Source: Staphylococcus ureilyticus (GTDB lineage: Bacteria > Bacillota > Bacilli > Staphylococcales > Staphylococcaceae). Taken from it: 46,705 nt of DNA. The notes beneath the pieces were generated by a model. The model made no database searches and was not told where the DNA came from. It saw only the letters and a program-made list of their open reading frames with translations. The stretch is from NCBI RefSeq assembly GCF_002902235.1, contig NZ_PPRL01000048.1, positions 1 to 46,705 on the forward strand. The letters are read 5' to 3'. The translations under genes and the position numbers were made by a program. Each line of letters starts with the position of its first letter. The first letter of the stretch is position 1. Below, in pieces: positions 8,999-19,749 of this stretch.

Positions 8999-9061
8999 TT
9001 ATTACATCCTTTCTATGTTCGCCCTTAATCTTAGCATGTAAGTTATTGATTTACTAGGATG

Positions 9062-9238
9062 TTATTTATTTTCTTTTTGTCTAATTTCTGAACGTACCTC
9101 TGACATTTCTTGTTCTATTTTTTCAAGTTGTTTTATTAAAGGATCCACAGATTGATTAACTGATTCTCTTTTTTCGAGGTCTCCTTGTAATCTAACATAA
9201 TCATATTTCAGTTCCGCTAATTTATCATTTAAATCCAT
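9062..9238 (-). CDS. 58-residue coiled-coil protein, unknown function
   Basis: A small gene with ATG at 9238 and TAA at 9062-9064. GGAGGT lies on its strand 7 nt before the start, an ideal site. The product is charged, helical and without a membrane segment. It begins MDLNDKLAELKYDYVRLQ and has heptad-like Leu/Ile spacing through about residue 52 (two helices split by SVNQSVDP). It resembles the small conserved staphylococcal proteins annotated as 'SE1832 family', but I cannot confirm this. It is probably the first gene of a small minus-strand transcript with the 105-residue membrane protein. Confidence 0.75.
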   Translation of the reverse strand: MDLNDKLAELKYDYVRLQGDLEKRESVNQSVDPLIKQLEKIEQEMSEVRSEIRQKENK

Positions 9239-9385
9239 TCAATTACCTCCATTTTTGTTTAATGTAAGCATTTCGTATATAAGTTGAATTATAACATGGA
9301 TTCGAAAGCTTCTAAAATGGTTGCCACTTATGTTAAAGTATGAAAATAGAATGAAAACAGATGATTGGATGAAAGAAGGAATAAT

Positions 9386-10294
9386 GTGACCCAACAATTT
9401 ATCATTATTATATTACTCATTGCATTAGGCTATGTACTCAAACGGATAAATTACTTTAAAGCTAACGATAGTCAAGTCTTTTCAACACTCGTATTAAACA
9501 TAACATTACCTTCTTTAGTGATTGTTAATTTAAATGGTGCAAGTTTAGATTTGTCACTATCAATATTACCGATAATGATGATATTGTATGGTGTTATCGC
9601 TAAGATCATCGTGATTTGGTTTTTCTTAAAATATGACAATCACATACGTGGCACAGTTGGCATGATGACAGCTTCGCTAAATATTGGTTTATTTGCTTAT
9701 CCACTTGTAGAAGCGATATGGCCTAAAACAGGAATGATATATTTTGGAATGGCAGATATAGGTGGCGCAATGATTATGTTTGGTGTTACATACTTTGTTG
9801 GCAGTTATTTCAGTAGTGCAGGTGATAATTTTGATTTTAAATATTTAGGAAAGAATTTACTTAAATCGGTTCCTTTAATGACATATATCATTATGTTTAT
9901 ATTAAATATGCTTAATATACACTTCCCAGAGCCTGTAATTAAATTTTTCTCTGTACTATCTGGCGCTAATATGCCACTTTCAATGATATTATTAGGTTTG
10001 ATGCTCAACTTTAGTATTGATAAACGCTTCTTGCCTATTGCTTTAAAGTATTTAGGTTTACATTATGGATTGGGAATCATCGCAGGATTGCTCGTTTACT
10101 TCTTTTTACCAGTTGATAATGATATGATTAAAACAACACTACAAGTTGCTTGGTTATTACCAGTAGGTGTTGCTATTATACCTTATTCCATTCAATTTAA
10201 GTATAAGACTTTGCCACTCGTTGGAATGGTGAGTAATTTAACGATTTTAATTAGCATTATTATATTGTATGTATATCAAGCGTTATTTGTTTAA
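9386..10294 (+). CDS. AEC-family transporter (auxin efflux carrier type)
   Basis: 302 residues with about ten predicted TM segments in two repeats, the normal architecture of the AEC/BASS-like permeases that move organic acids or amino acids. The conserved-type segment MMTASLNIGLFAYPLVEAI (helix-break region) is visible. I chose GTG at 9386 because GAAAGAAGGA lies just upstream and the protein then begins MTQQFIIIILLIALGY, as in the S. aureus orthologue I remember. A TTG at 9365 would add 7 residues. Substrate unknown. It is monocistronic and converges on the gdh operon with a shared terminator. Confidence 0.8.
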   Translation: MTQQFIIIILLIALGYVLKRINYFKANDSQVFSTLVLNITLPSLVIVNLNGASLDLSLSILPIMMILYGVIAKIIVIWFFLKYDNHIRGTVGMMTASLNIGLFAYPLVEAIWPKTGMIYFGMADIGGAMIMFGVTYFVGSYFSSAGDNFDFKYLGKNLLKSVPLMTYIIMFILNMLNIHFPEPVIKFFSVLSGANMPLSMILLGLMLNFSIDKRFLPIALKYLGLHYGLGIIAGLLVYFFLPVDNDMIKTTLQVAWLLPVGVAIIPYSIQFKYKTLPLVGMVSNLTILISIIILYVYQALFV

Positions 10295-10336
10295 TTGATT
10301 TTTGGAAGACTATGAAACGATTTGAATATAAAAAAT

Positions 10337-10373
10337 AAGGGTCTGGGACATATCAATGGTGTCCCGGACCCTT
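10337..10373. terminator. Bidirectional terminator, AEC gene / gdh
   Basis: A 14-bp stem (10337-10350 with 10360-10373, one T-G pair), core GGGTCTGGGACA / TGTCCCGGACCC. On the minus strand it is followed by ATTTTTTAT, so it is strongest for glcU-gdh. GTCTGGGACA-type hairpins recur between genes in staphylococcal genomes. Confidence 0.85.
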
Positions 10374-10431
10374 AAATATTGAGCATAAGTATTAATGACT
10401 AAATGCATGTGTTTGGATTGGCGTGATGACT

Positions 10432-11223
10432 TTATCCTTTACCTCCCATAAACGCGGGGTAATTAGTCATTCCGCCATCAACGTAAATGGTAGTTCCATG
10501 AATATAACTTGCTAAATCAGAGGCAAGAAATCTTGCTACATTTGCGACTTCATTTGCTTCACCAATCTCTTTTGCCGGAATCATTTCTAATGTTTCTGCA
10601 AGTGTTGCTGGGTCTGAAAATTTTTCTTTTGTATGTTCCGTTACAATTGCCCCTGGTGAAATATTATTAATGCGGATGCCATATTGAGCATATTCCATAG
10701 ACATTGTTTCCATCATTAATTTTAAACCGCCTTTACTAGCAGCGTAATTCACATAGTTAGGCCAAGGGATTTTATCATGTACACTTGAAGTATTAAGAAT
10801 AACACCTTTTTTATTCTCTTTTAGAAATTGATTAACTGCTGCTTTGGAACCTAAAAAAGCACCTGTTAGGTTAATATCAATTACTTTTTGCCACTCATCT
10901 AAAGGCATTTCATGTGTTGGGATTGCTTTTTCAAATCCGGCATTGTTAATCATGATATCTAATGTACCAAAGTGATTTACAGTAGTTTGAATGAGGTGAT
11001 CAATATCATTTTCTTTAGAGATATCTGCTTGAACTTTTAATGCTTTGCCACCAGCATTTTCAATTAATTCAATTGAGGCTTCAATAGCATCCATATGACG
11101 TTCGGATCTGTAATTTAATACGACATTCGCTTGTTCTTCACCAAACTGCTCTGCCATGGCTTTTCCAATACCACTACCAGCCCCAGTAATAATGACTACT
11201 TTTCCTGCTAAATCTTTAAACAT
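10432..11223 (-). CDS. gdh: Glucose 1-dehydrogenase-type short-chain dehydrogenase
   Basis: 263 residues of the classical SDR family. It has cofactor motif TGAGSGIG (13-20), NNAG (93-96), catalytic Ser 146/147, and Tyr160-x3-Lys164 in NYAASKGG. It closely resembles Bacillus-type NAD(P)-dependent glucose 1-dehydrogenase, which oxidises beta-D-glucose to gluconolactone in the cytoplasm. AGGAGGAA on its strand precedes the ATG at 11223. It follows glcU by 78 nt on the same strand. In S. xylosus a glcU-gdh pair takes up and oxidises free glucose independently of the PTS. Substrate assignment rests on similarity and on this neighbour. Confidence 0.85.
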   Translation of the reverse strand: MFKDLAGKVVIITGAGSGIGKAMAEQFGEEQANVVLNYRSERHMDAIEASIELIENAGGKALKVQADISKENDIDHLIQTTVNHFGTLDIMINNAGFEKAIPTHEMPLDEWQKVIDINLTGAFLGSKAAVNQFLKENKKGVILNTSSVHDKIPWPNYVNYAASKGGLKLMMETMSMEYAQYGIRINNISPGAIVTEHTKEKFSDPATLAETLEMIPAKEIGEANEVANVARFLASDLASYIHGTTIYVDGGMTNYPAFMGGKG

Positions 11224-11301
11224 TTAAGATTCCTCCTAGTTATTCGGCATAAATTTTGATGAATTAAAGTGTCTAGTCGAATAAGATTTTATAATACTTG
11301 A

Positions 11302-12159
11302 TTAAGCTTTAATATTGCCTAAAACAAATGCAGCGATAACGATTAAAATGATACCTGTCCAAATACCTATCATCTGACGTTTATCTTTTCGTTCACCTAA
11401 AAGGAAAATGCCACCAAGTGTAGAAACAATTACTAATAATTGTGAAAATGAGAAACTTGTCGCCACACCTACTTTTGGTTGTGAATAGAACATAAACAAG
11501 TTACCTATACCCCATATGACACCTGGTATCAGGTTCCAAACTGTACTTCTAATCGTAGTTTCATGTTTAGCTGATAATATTAATCCACCTATTGCCATAC
11601 CAATAGATTGGAAAAATAGGGCATTCATACCATCAACACCAAAAATTTGTGCAACTACAACATAGACGACATAACCTACAGTGGAAATTAACAAGATAGG
11701 AATTGCTTTACCAAAGTTTTTCGTACTTTCTGAAGCTTCATTTTTACCTTTAATTGAAGTAAGCGCAATACCGCCAACAAGTAAAATCATTGCAACTAGG
11801 CCAAGAATTACTTGTGTGCCAGTACTCCATTCACCTAAAAATATAGCACTAAATAAAGTAGTACCAACAAGTTGTAATCCTGTTGAAATTGGCATTGTTT
11901 TAGATACGCCAATTAAACTGACTGATTTTAATTGATAACCTTGTCCCAATGCCCAAAAAGCACCAGATATTAAACCTACAATAATGACGATGGGGTCATC
12001 GAATTTTGTATTGCCAGTAAGTAATAATAAGATACCTATGATAAGTGCACCGAAAGTAGTCCCTCTGATTTGATTGTAAGGGCCACCACCAACGAGTACA
12101 TTAATTAAAACAACACTTCCCCAAAATAATGCTGGGAGCAGGGCAATTAATAAATCCAT
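11302..12159 (-). CDS. glcU: Glucose uptake protein GlcU
   Basis: 285 residues with ten predicted TM helices, in the GRP/DMT (sugar transport, RhaT/GlcU-like) family. The start region [17 protein letters not shown] and the segment [20 protein letters not shown] are characteristic. It carries glucose by a non-PTS route and works with the downstream dehydrogenase. An in-frame TGA five codons upstream fixes the ATG at 12159; the ribosome binding site (GAGTGAAG) is weak. It agrees with staphylococcal GlcU in general but differs at many positions from S. aureus. The 190 nt upstream (12160-12349) are AT-rich and hold its promoter, which I could not place confidently. Confidence 0.88.
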   Translation of the reverse strand: MDLLIALLPALFWGSVVLINVLVGGGPYNQIRGTTFGALIIGILLLLTGNTKFDDPIVIIVGLISGAFWALGQGYQLKSVSLIGVSKTMPISTGLQLVGTTLFSAIFLGEWSTGTQVILGLVAMILLVGGIALTSIKGKNEASESTKNFGKAIPILLISTVGYVVYVVVAQIFGVDGMNALFFQSIGMAIGGLILSAKHETTIRSTVWNLIPGVIWGIGNLFMFYSQPKVGVATSFSFSQLLVIVSTLGGIFLLGERKDKRQMIGIWTGIILIVIAAFVLGNIKA

Positions 12160-12349
12160 AATTAAGCTTCACTCACTCTCTATTTATTTTTACTTTCCCT
12201 TTATAAAACAATCACTGAAGATTGCCTTAGACACTCATTTTAAAGTAAAGGTATCGAATAGTAAAAATATTAGATTACAGTTCAGCTTTTTAATTTTTAA
12301 AATAGTCTATATGGATATTAAAAATGAAAAAATATAAAACACTTATAAT

Positions 12350-13219
12350 TTAAATGTATGCCGCTACGTACTTGAATTTTTTATATTCATAATTAATGTT
12401 AAAACCTAATTCGTTGAAACGCTCAACAAGTGTAGTATTTTTACTGCGTATTTTAAAATATATCTTATCAATATCAAAAGTTGAAAAAGCAAAATGTAGA
12501 GAATATGATAGTAAATCAAAAGCAATCCCCATTAATCTGTAATCAGAGTGCGAAGAAAAGTATTTGATTTCAGCTATATGGTTGTTTTCAGCGATTTCAA
12601 GATATAAATAACCTTTTAATAATCCTTCAGACATGAATATAAATAGGCGATGGTACTCATCTAATGATTTTACAATTTCAGCAGCAGTCATTACATCATG
12701 TTTAAATGTTTGATCATGTAATTTACTAAAATAAGGATAGAACGCAGGTTGATATTCAATAATATTTTGTTCATTACCAACATTTCCAATATCTTTTGTA
12801 GAAATGAGATAGTAGTCAGTAAAGCTATAGGATGCACCTAATGATTTCATAAACGGTAAGTATTCTTGTTCATGTTCTTCAAAAGAAAAATTAAAATTTG
12901 CAGTATCAGGTTTACTTTGAGCTAAAGCATCAAAAAGTTGTGTCATTTCTTCGATAGTAGGCGTAATATTTTTGTGTATGAATGGGCCTAATACTTTATA
13001 TTTATTATCTTCGTACTTTAAAGCTAAAAGTAACATTGTAATTTCATCTTGATTGTTCACTTGTGCAAATACACCAGGATCCTGTATTGCATTGGTAATA
13101 ACAGACCTAATATCATTATGCATTTGTGGTAATTTGTACAAATAAGAAGCAGATTGATAGTTAGCATTATTCAAAAATTCCAAGATTTGATCGACATCGT
13201 TCGGATTTGTTGTTTTCAT
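12350..13219 (-). CDS. GNAT-family N-acetyltransferase
   Basis: 289 residues. The C-terminal half (about 150-289) has the GNAT pattern, with a strand HIAEIKYFSSHSDYRLMGIAF leading into the acetyl-CoA loop and a final NTTLVERFNELGF segment typical of motif B. The N-terminal half looks like a degenerate second GNAT domain. Acceptor unknown. The ATG at 13219 has GGAGGT on its strand 6 nt upstream. It is monocistronic and divergent from topB. No convincing terminator was seen at its 3' end. Confidence 0.72.
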   Translation of the reverse strand: MKTTNPNDVDQILEFLNNANYQSASYLYKLPQMHNDIRSVITNAIQDPGVFAQVNNQDEITMLLLALKYEDNKYKVLGPFIHKNITPTIEEMTQLFDALAQSKPDTANFNFSFEEHEQEYLPFMKSLGASYSFTDYYLISTKDIGNVGNEQNIIEYQPAFYPYFSKLHDQTFKHDVMTAAEIVKSLDEYHRLFIFMSEGLLKGYLYLEIAENNHIAEIKYFSSHSDYRLMGIAFDLLSYSLHFAFSTFDIDKIYFKIRSKNTTLVERFNELGFNINYEYKKFKYVAAYI

Positions 13220-13340
13220 ATAATACCTCCATATGATGAACTATTAAGTTAATTATAAGAACTTTTTCATGTAAATGGAAGTTTTGATGTGCTATATACA
13301 TGTTACAATAAGAATATCATTGAACTGAAAGGACGAAATT

Positions 13341-15479
13341 ATGAAATCACTCATTATTGCAGAAAAACCTTCTGTAGGTAGAGATATTGCGCAAGCATTG
13401 AATATAAATGATAAACGTAATGGTTACTTTGAAAATAATAAATATATTGTGACTTGGGCATTGGGGCATTTAGTTACAAATGCTACGCCAGAACAATATG
13501 ATAATAATTATAAAGAATGGAAACTTAACGATCTCCCTATTATACCTAACCGTATGAAGACGGTTGTCATAAGTAAGACCAAAAAACAATTTTCTATTGT
13601 ACAATCATTAATCAATAACAAAAACACAAAAGATATTATTATCGCAACAGATGCCGGTAGAGAAGGTGAACTTGTTGCGCGTTTAATTTTGGATAAATCT
13701 CATAATAAGAAACCGATTAAAAGGTTGTGGATTAGTTCAGTAACAAAAAAAGCAATTAAAGATGGCTTTTCAAAATTACAAGATGGTCGTAAATTTAACA
13801 ATTTATATTATGCAGCACTTGCTCGAAGTGAGGCAGACTGGATTGTTGGTATCAATGCGACGCGTGCATTAACTACGAAATATGATGCACAATTGTCTCT
13901 CGGTAGAGTTCAGACACCGACGATACAACTCGTTCAAATGAGACAAAACGAAATTAATCACTTTTCTCCACAAACTTATTTTAAAATGAATATTGTTGCT
14001 GGGGGGCTTACATTCCAATGTGTGACGCCAGAGTCAAATAATGATAAATCAGTTTTTGAAAAGATAAAAAGTGAAATCAGTGAGAAAGACGGTTTGATTG
14101 AAAGTATAAATAAAAAACATAAAAAGTCCTATGCACCTAAACTGTTCAGTTTAACAGACTTGCAACAAGAGGCATACAAACGTTATCACTATGGTCCAAA
14201 AGAAACATTGAATGTTTTACAGACGTTGTATGAAAGACATAAACTAGTAACATACCCACGAACAGATTCTAATTATTTAACTGATGATATGGTAAATACA
14301 CTAAAAGATAGAATACAAGCTATCATGGGCACATCGTTAAAAGAAATTGCAAAAAAACAATTAACACAATCTTTTTCAATAAATGAAAAATTTATAAATA
14401 ATCAAAAAGTATCAGACCACCATGCAATTATTCCAACAGAAGTACGTCCAGATATGAATCAACTAACCCAACGTGAAACAAAAATTTATCTGATGATTGC
14501 TCAAAGATTTTTAGAAAATCTTATGCCCCCACACGAATACGAGGCTGTATCAATCCAAATTGTAAGTGGGAAATATAAATTCGAATTTAAAGATAAAATT
14601 ACTAAAAAATTAGGGTTTAAGGCGATTTATGAAACTGAAGCATCAGTAAACGAGCAAATAGAAAAATTAACAAAATCATCCAAATTGCATATCACACAAG
14701 CTAAAATTGAGCACCATGAAACAACGCCACCTTCATATTTTAATGAAGGTACATTATTAAAAGCGATGGAAAGCCCACAAAAATTCTTTAAATTAAACAA
14801 TAAAAAATATAATGAAACATTAAAAGAAACAGGTGGAATTGGAACAGTTGCGACTAGAGCAGATATCATTGAAAAATTATTTAATATGAATGCAATCGAA
14901 TCACGTGACGGTAAAATCAAAGTTACCTCTAAAGGAAAACAAATACTAGAGCTTGCACCACAAAAATTAACATCTCCGCTATTAACTGCTGAGTGGGAAG
15001 AAAAACTATCTTTAATAGAACAAGGTAAATATAATGCCAATCAATTTATATCTGAGATGAAAAATTTCACACATGAAGTTGTCAGTGAAATAAAAGAAAG
15101 CGAACAGAATTATAAACACGATAATTTAACCACAACGGAATGTCCTACATGTGGCAAATTTATGATTAAAGTTAAAACTAAAAATGGACAAATGCTGGTT
15201 TGTCAGGATCCGAAATGTAAAACTAAAAAGAATATTCAAAGAAAAACCAATGCGCGTTGTCCAAATTGCCATAAAAAAATGATGTTGTTTGGAAAAGGAA
15301 AAGAAGCAGTATATCGTTGTGTGTGCGGACATACTGAAACACAAGCACAAATGGATAAACGTCATAAAAATAAAAAATCAGATAAAGTAAACAAAAAAGA
15401 TTTAAAAAAATATATGAATAACAATGATGGCTTAGAGAACAATCCATTTCAAGATGCGTTAAAAGGTTTGAAATTTTAA
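13341..15479 (+). CDS. topB: DNA topoisomerase III
   Basis: 712 residues, a type IA topoisomerase that relaxes negative supercoils and decatenates via single-strand passage. The N-terminal TOPRIM has LIIAEKPS (Glu8) and [10 protein letters not shown] (Asp104, Glu108). The active-site Tyr is 305 in [11 protein letters not shown]. Two C-terminal Cys4 zinc ribbons follow (CPTCG...CQDPKC at about 598-623; CPNCH...CVCG at about 635-660), then a Lys-rich tail. AAGGACG precedes the ATG. It is transcribed alone toward the purine permease, in the usual staphylococcal position ahead of the ribosomal operon. Confidence 0.95.
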   Translation: MKSLIIAEKPSVGRDIAQALNINDKRNGYFENNKYIVTWALGHLVTNATPEQYDNNYKEWKLNDLPIIPNRMKTVVISKTKKQFSIVQSLINNKNTKDIIIATDAGREGELVARLILDKSHNKKPIKRLWISSVTKKAIKDGFSKLQDGRKFNNLYYAALARSEADWIVGINATRALTTKYDAQLSLGRVQTPTIQLVQMRQNEINHFSPQTYFKMNIVAGGLTFQCVTPESNNDKSVFEKIKSEISEKDGLIESINKKHKKSYAPKLFSLTDLQQEAYKRYHYGPKETLNVLQTLYERHKLVTYPRTDSNYLTDDMVNTLKDRIQAIMGTSLKEIAKKQLTQSFSINEKFINNQKVSDHHAIIPTEVRPDMNQLTQRETKIYLMIAQRFLENLMPPHEYEAVSIQIVSGKYKFEFKDKITKKLGFKAIYETEASVNEQIEKLTKSSKLHITQAKIEHHETTPPSYFNEGTLLKAMESPQKFFKLNNKKYNETLKETGGIGTVATRADIIEKLFNMNAIESRDGKIKVTSKGKQILELAPQKLTSPLLTAEWEEKLSLIEQGKYNANQFISEMKNFTHEVVSEIKESEQNYKHDNLTTTECPTCGKFMIKVKTKNGQMLVCQDPKCKTKKNIQRKTNARCPNCHKKMMLFGKGKEAVYRCVCGHTETQAQMDKRHKNKKSDKVNKKDLKKYMNNNDGLENNPFQDALKGLKF

Positions 15480-15504
15480 ATTAATCGAACGAATAGCATT
15501 AATT

Positions 15505-15532
15505 TTGACAAGAAGTTCGTGTTTGCTATTGT
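15505..15532 (+). promoter_or_regulatory. Sigma-A promoter of the purine permease gene
   Basis: A perfect -35 TTGACA (15505-15510), 16-nt spacer and -10 TATTGT (15527-15532), about 60 nt before the GTG start. No purine riboswitch fits in the remaining leader. Confidence 0.65.
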
Positions 15533-15590
15533 AAAATAATGAAATTGGTATTAGAATGTGTAGGTATTTTAAAAAAAGGAGAACTAAACC

Positions 15591-16925
15591 GTGAAAAAGT
15601 ATTTCAAGTTTGAAAAACATAAAACAAACTATAAGAAAGAGATACTTGGTGGGCTTACAACTTTCTTGTCAATGGCATATATCTTAGCTGTCAACCCTCA
15701 AGTACTAAGTTTAGCAGGCGTAAAAGGTGTTTCAGAAAATATGAAAATGGATCAAGGTGCTATTTTTGTTGCTACAGCACTAGCAGCGTTTGTTGGTTCG
15801 TTATTCATGGGCTTGATAGCTAGGTATCCAATTGCCTTAGCACCCGGTATGGGCTTAAATGCGTTTTTCGCATTTACAGTGGTGTTAACAATGGGAATTC
15901 CATGGCAAGTAGGTTTGACTGGTGTGTTATTCTCTGGTGTAGTTTTTGCAATACTGACTATGACAGGTTTAAGAGAGACCATTATTAATGCAATACCCTA
16001 TCAAATGAAAATGGCGGTTTCAGCGGGTATAGGTTTGTTTATTACCTTTGTAGGATTACAAAGCTCAGGAATTATTACTAATAATGATTCTACATTAGTG
16101 ACTTTGGGTCATATAACTGATGGTCCAGTATTGTTAACAATATTTGGAATTATAATAACAGTGATTCTGTATGCTGTTAGAGTACCTGGTGCTATATTTA
16201 TTGGTATGGTACTAACATCTATTTTAGGTATGCTTACAGGATTAATACATACACCAAGTGGCATTGTAGGCAAAGTACCAAGTATTGAACCTACTTTTGG
16301 AGCCGCTTTTGAAGCATTCAAAGATCCCGGTCAGTTGTTCACTGTGCAATTTTTAATTGTAATTTTAACGTTTTTATTTATAGATTTCTTCGATACCGCA
16401 GGTACACTTGTTGCAGTAGCAACACAAGCAGGTATGATGAAGAATAATAAATTACCGAGAGCTGGACGCGCATTATTTTCTGATTCATTAGCAACGATAG
16501 TTGGTTCAATTTTTGGTACGACAACAACAACTTCCTATATTGAATCTACTTCAGGTGTCGCTGTAGGGGCGCGTACTGGATTTGCTAGTGTTGTTACAGG
16601 TTTTTGTTTCCTATTAGCGATATTTTTTAGTCCTTTAATGGAAGTAGTAACAAGTGCAGTGACTACGCCAGCGCTTGTAGTCGTGGGTGTGTTGATGGCT
16701 GCCAATTTTGCGGAAATAGATTGGAAAAAATTCGAAGTTGCCGTACCGGCATTTATCACGATCATTATGATGCCATTATCTTATTCAATCGCAACTGGTA
16801 TTGCTTGTGGTTTCATCTTTTATCCAATCACTATGTTGATTTCTAAAAGACATAAAGAAGTCCACCCAATCATGTATGCTTTAATGATATTGTTTATATT
16901 ATATTTTGTATTTGTTCACGGCTAA
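15591..16925 (+). CDS. pbuG: NCS2-family purine (guanine/hypoxanthine) permease
   Basis: 444 residues with about 12-14 predicted TMs, the AzgA-like branch of NCS2 permeases. The N-terminal hallmark KKEILGGLTTFLSMAYILAVNP and the substrate-site region FIDFFDTAGTLVAVATQAGM (about 261-280) match the PbuG/PbuO type, which imports guanine and hypoxanthine with protons. The start is GTG with AAAAAGGAG upstream. Its own promoter (15505-15532) and terminator (16928-16975) make it monocistronic. Exact purine preference is inferred from family. Confidence 0.88.
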   Translation: MKKYFKFEKHKTNYKKEILGGLTTFLSMAYILAVNPQVLSLAGVKGVSENMKMDQGAIFVATALAAFVGSLFMGLIARYPIALAPGMGLNAFFAFTVVLTMGIPWQVGLTGVLFSGVVFAILTMTGLRETIINAIPYQMKMAVSAGIGLFITFVGLQSSGIITNNDSTLVTLGHITDGPVLLTIFGIIITVILYAVRVPGAIFIGMVLTSILGMLTGLIHTPSGIVGKVPSIEPTFGAAFEAFKDPGQLFTVQFLIVILTFLFIDFFDTAGTLVAVATQAGMMKNNKLPRAGRALFSDSLATIVGSIFGTTTTTSYIESTSGVAVGARTGFASVVTGFCFLLAIFFSPLMEVVTSAVTTPALVVVGVLMAANFAEIDWKKFEVAVPAFITIIMMPLSYSIATGIACGFIFYPITMLISKRHKEVHPIMYALMILFILYFVFVHG

Positions 16926-16927
16926 AT

Positions 16928-16975
16928 AAAAATCCTTTTGCAGCGTTTCGTATCGCAGCAAAAGGATTTTTTTGT
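16928..16975. terminator. Bidirectional terminator after pbuG
   Basis: A perfect 14-bp stem (16928-16941 with 16958-16971) with T runs on both strands. It ends pbuG and can also serve the convergent small membrane gene. Confidence 0.88.
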
Positions 16976-17054
16976 AAGCACTTATTACTAATAAAAATTT
17001 TATAAAAAAGGATGTGTTTCTTCATTATAATATAGCTATCATAACTATATATTT

Positions 17055-17447
17055 TTAAAACTTCTTATTCTCTTGTTTGTGTTGTGTATAAACAACTTTT
17101 GCATGTTTATTTGGAACATAAAGTGGTGTCGAAAAAATAATTAACACAAAGAACAACATTAAAAAGAATAAAATCCAATGCACAATCATACCAACAAAAG
17201 GTACAAATGCTAAAAAGGAACCGAAAACACCTAATAAAGGAATCACTAACATTGGTTTAATAGAATTTTGTTTATCGACGACTAATATAATCACGATTAC
17301 AAAGTAGAGCAATGCATTGATTAATAAAGGTTGCCAACCAAAACTAAAAATAATACTCCCACCTAAAAACGGAATACCATATATAAACTCACCAACAATT
17401 AATATTAAACTCAAAATTATAAGCGTTGTACGAATACCACTTTTCAT
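17055..17447 (-). CDS. Conserved small membrane protein, unknown function
   Basis: 130 residues with four predicted TM segments (about 6-25, 35-57, 66-85 and 86-108) and a basic hydrophilic C-terminal tail (THKQENKKF-like, about 110-130). The ATG at 17447 has AGGAGTG on its strand 8 nt upstream. It diverges from the rpsJ operon; the rpsJ promoter begins 110 nt away. I do not recognise a named family. Confidence 0.65.
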   Translation of the reverse strand: MKSGIRTTLIILSLILIVGEFIYGIPFLGGSIIFSFGWQPLLINALLYFVIVIILVVDKQNSIKPMLVIPLLGVFGSFLAFVPFVGMIVHWILFFLMLFFVLIIFSTPLYVPNKHAKVVYTQHKQENKKF

Positions 17448-17557
17448 TAATATTCACTCCTAACTAAATAATAGTATAAACGAAATAAATGAAATAGAAA
17501 TAAAAAAGAACAAATAATCAATTAAAATTACAAACATCAAAAATTTCCGAAAAGAGG

Positions 17558-17586
17558 TTGAACTGAATAAGTAGTTCAAGTATAAT
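17558..17586 (+). promoter_or_regulatory. Sigma-A promoter of the S10-spc-alpha operon
   Basis: -35 TTGAAC (17558-17563), 17-nt spacer and a perfect -10 TATAAT (17581-17586); start site expected near 17593. A 7-bp inverted repeat, TTGAACT-N8-AGTTCAA (17558-17579), covers the -35 and spacer. Confidence 0.82.
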
Positions 17587-17592
17587 AACAAG

Positions 17593-18108
<516 letters not shown>

Positions 18109-18135
18109 TAGAAAAATTTAGGAGGTGGACTTTCG

Positions 18136-18795
18136 ATGACCAAAGGAATCTTAGGAAGAAAAATCGGGATGACACAAGTTTTCGGAGAAAACGGTGATTT
18201 AATCCCTGTAACAGTAGTAGAAGCTAGTGAAAACGTAGTATTACAAAAGAAAACTGAAGAAGTAGATGGCTATAATGCAATCCAAGTAGGTTATGCTGAT
18301 AAAGCAGCTTACAAAAAAGGAAGCAAATCAAGTAAATATGCTAATAAGCCAGCTGAAGGTCACGCTAAAAAAGCGAGCTCAGCACCTAAGCGCTTCATTC
18401 GTGAATTCAGAAACGTCAATGTTGATGAATACGAAGTAGGTCAAGAAGTCTCAGTTGAAACATTTGAAGCTGGTGACATCATCGATGTAACTGGCGTATC
18501 TAAAGGTAAAGGATTCCAAGGTGCTATCAAGCGCCATAACCAAGCACGTGGACCAATGTCACATGGTTCTCATTTCCATAGATCACCTGGTTCAGTAGGT
18601 ATGGCATCTGATGCTTCAAAAGTTTTCAAAGGACAAAAAATGCCAGGACGTATGGGTGGAAACACAGTAACAGTCCAAAACTTAGAAGTAGTTCAAGTTG
18701 ACGCTGAAAACAAAGTTATCTTAGTAAAAGGTAACGTACCAGGTCCGAAAAAAGGATTCTTAGAAATTTCTTCATCAATTAAAGGTAATAAATAA
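18136..18795 (+). CDS. rplC: 50S ribosomal protein L3
   Basis: 219 residues. Start motif [13 protein letters not shown] and the central loop [18 protein letters not shown] (which reaches the peptidyl-transferase centre) are diagnostic. It is an early 50S assembly protein that binds 23S domain VI. AGGAGGTGG precedes the ATG. Mutations in this central loop region in staphylococci are known to affect linezolid and pleuromutilin binding. The sequence here looks ordinary. Confidence 0.98.
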   Translation: MTKGILGRKIGMTQVFGENGDLIPVTVVEASENVVLQKKTEEVDGYNAIQVGYADKAAYKKGSKSSKYANKPAEGHAKKASSAPKRFIREFRNVNVDEYEVGQEVSVETFEAGDIIDVTGVSKGKGFQGAIKRHNQARGPMSHGSHFHRSPGSVGMASDASKVFKGQKMPGRMGGNTVTVQNLEVVQVDAENKVILVKGNVPGPKKGFLEISSSIKGNK

Positions 18796-18822
18796 TTATA
18801 GAGCGAAAGGAGGAAATGCATA

Positions 18823-19446
18823 ATGGCAAATTATGATGTATTAAAAGTAGATGGAACTAAATCAGGTTCAGTTGAATTAAGCGATGCAGTATTTGCAATC
18901 GAACCAAACAACAACGTTCTTTTTGAAGCAATTAATTTACAACGTGCTTCATTACGCCAAGGTACACATGCTGTTAAGAACCGTTCAGCAGTACGTGGTG
19001 GTGGACGTAAACCATGGAGACAAAAAGGTACAGGACGTGCGCGTCAAGGTACTATTCGTGCGCCACAATGGCGTGGTGGTGGTATCGTATTCGGACCAAC
19101 ACCAAGAAGCTATGCTTACAAAATGCCTAAGAAAATGCGTCGTTTAGCTTTACGCTCAGCATTATCTTTCAAAGCACAAGAAAATAGCTTAACAATTGTA
19201 GATACATTAAGTTTTGAAACTCCGAAAACAAAAGAATTCAAAACTGTACTTTCTAACTTAGAACAACCTACAAAAGTGTTAGTAATCACTGAATCTGAAG
19301 ATGTAAATGTTGCACTTTCAGCACGTAACATCCCAGGTGTTCAAGTAACAACTGCACAAGGTTTAAACGTTCTAGATTTAACAAGCGCTGACAGTGTCGT
19401 AATCACAGAAGCAGCTGCTAAAAAAGTTGAGGAGGTGCTCGGATAA
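18823..19446 (+). CDS. rplD: 50S ribosomal protein L4
   Basis: 207 residues. The extended loop near [19 protein letters not shown] (about 63-81) lines the peptide exit tunnel and is the region where macrolide-resistance changes occur; no insertion is seen. AAAGGAGG lies upstream. The TAA stop overlaps the next ATG by one base (TAATG at 19444-19448), implying translational coupling to rplW. L4 is the usual autoregulator of S10 operons in enterobacteria. Confidence 0.98.
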   Translation: MANYDVLKVDGTKSGSVELSDAVFAIEPNNNVLFEAINLQRASLRQGTHAVKNRSAVRGGGRKPWRQKGTGRARQGTIRAPQWRGGGIVFGPTPRSYAYKMPKKMRRLALRSALSFKAQENSLTIVDTLSFETPKTKEFKTVLSNLEQPTKVLVITESEDVNVALSARNIPGVQVTTAQGLNVLDLTSADSVVITEAAAKKVEEVLG

Positions 19447-19721
19447 TGGAAGCAAGAGACGTTCTTAAGCGCCCCGTAATCACTGAAAAATCTTCAGTTG
19501 CAATGGCTGAAGACAAATATACATTCGATGTTGATACTCGTGCGAATAAAACACAAGTAAAAATCGCTGTAGAAGAAATCTTTGATGTAAAAGTTGATAA
19601 TGTGAATATTATTAACTACAAACCAAAGAAAAAACGTATGGGCCGTTACCAAGGCTATACAAACAAACGACGCGTAGCAATCGTTAAATTAAAAGAAGGA
19701 TCAATCGATCTATTTAACTAA
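19446..19721 (+). CDS. rplW: 50S ribosomal protein L23
   Basis: 91 residues. It begins [12 protein letters not shown], the family signature, and has a basic loop [19 protein letters not shown]23 surrounds the tunnel exit and docks trigger factor and SRP. It starts inside the rplD stop codon (1-nt overlap), with GAGGAGGTG in the last rplD codons as its ribosome binding site. Confidence 0.98.
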   Translation: MEARDVLKRPVITEKSSVAMAEDKYTFDVDTRANKTQVKIAVEEIFDVKVDNVNIINYKPKKKRMGRYQGYTNKRRVAIVKLKEGSIDLFN

Positions 19722-19749
19722 AAAATTACCAATAAGGAGGTAAACGACA

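Noticed and set aside
15480-15590. Purine riboswitch before pbuG
   Set aside because: Only about 55 nt separate the likely start site from the GTG, and the conserved purine-aptamer core is not visible.
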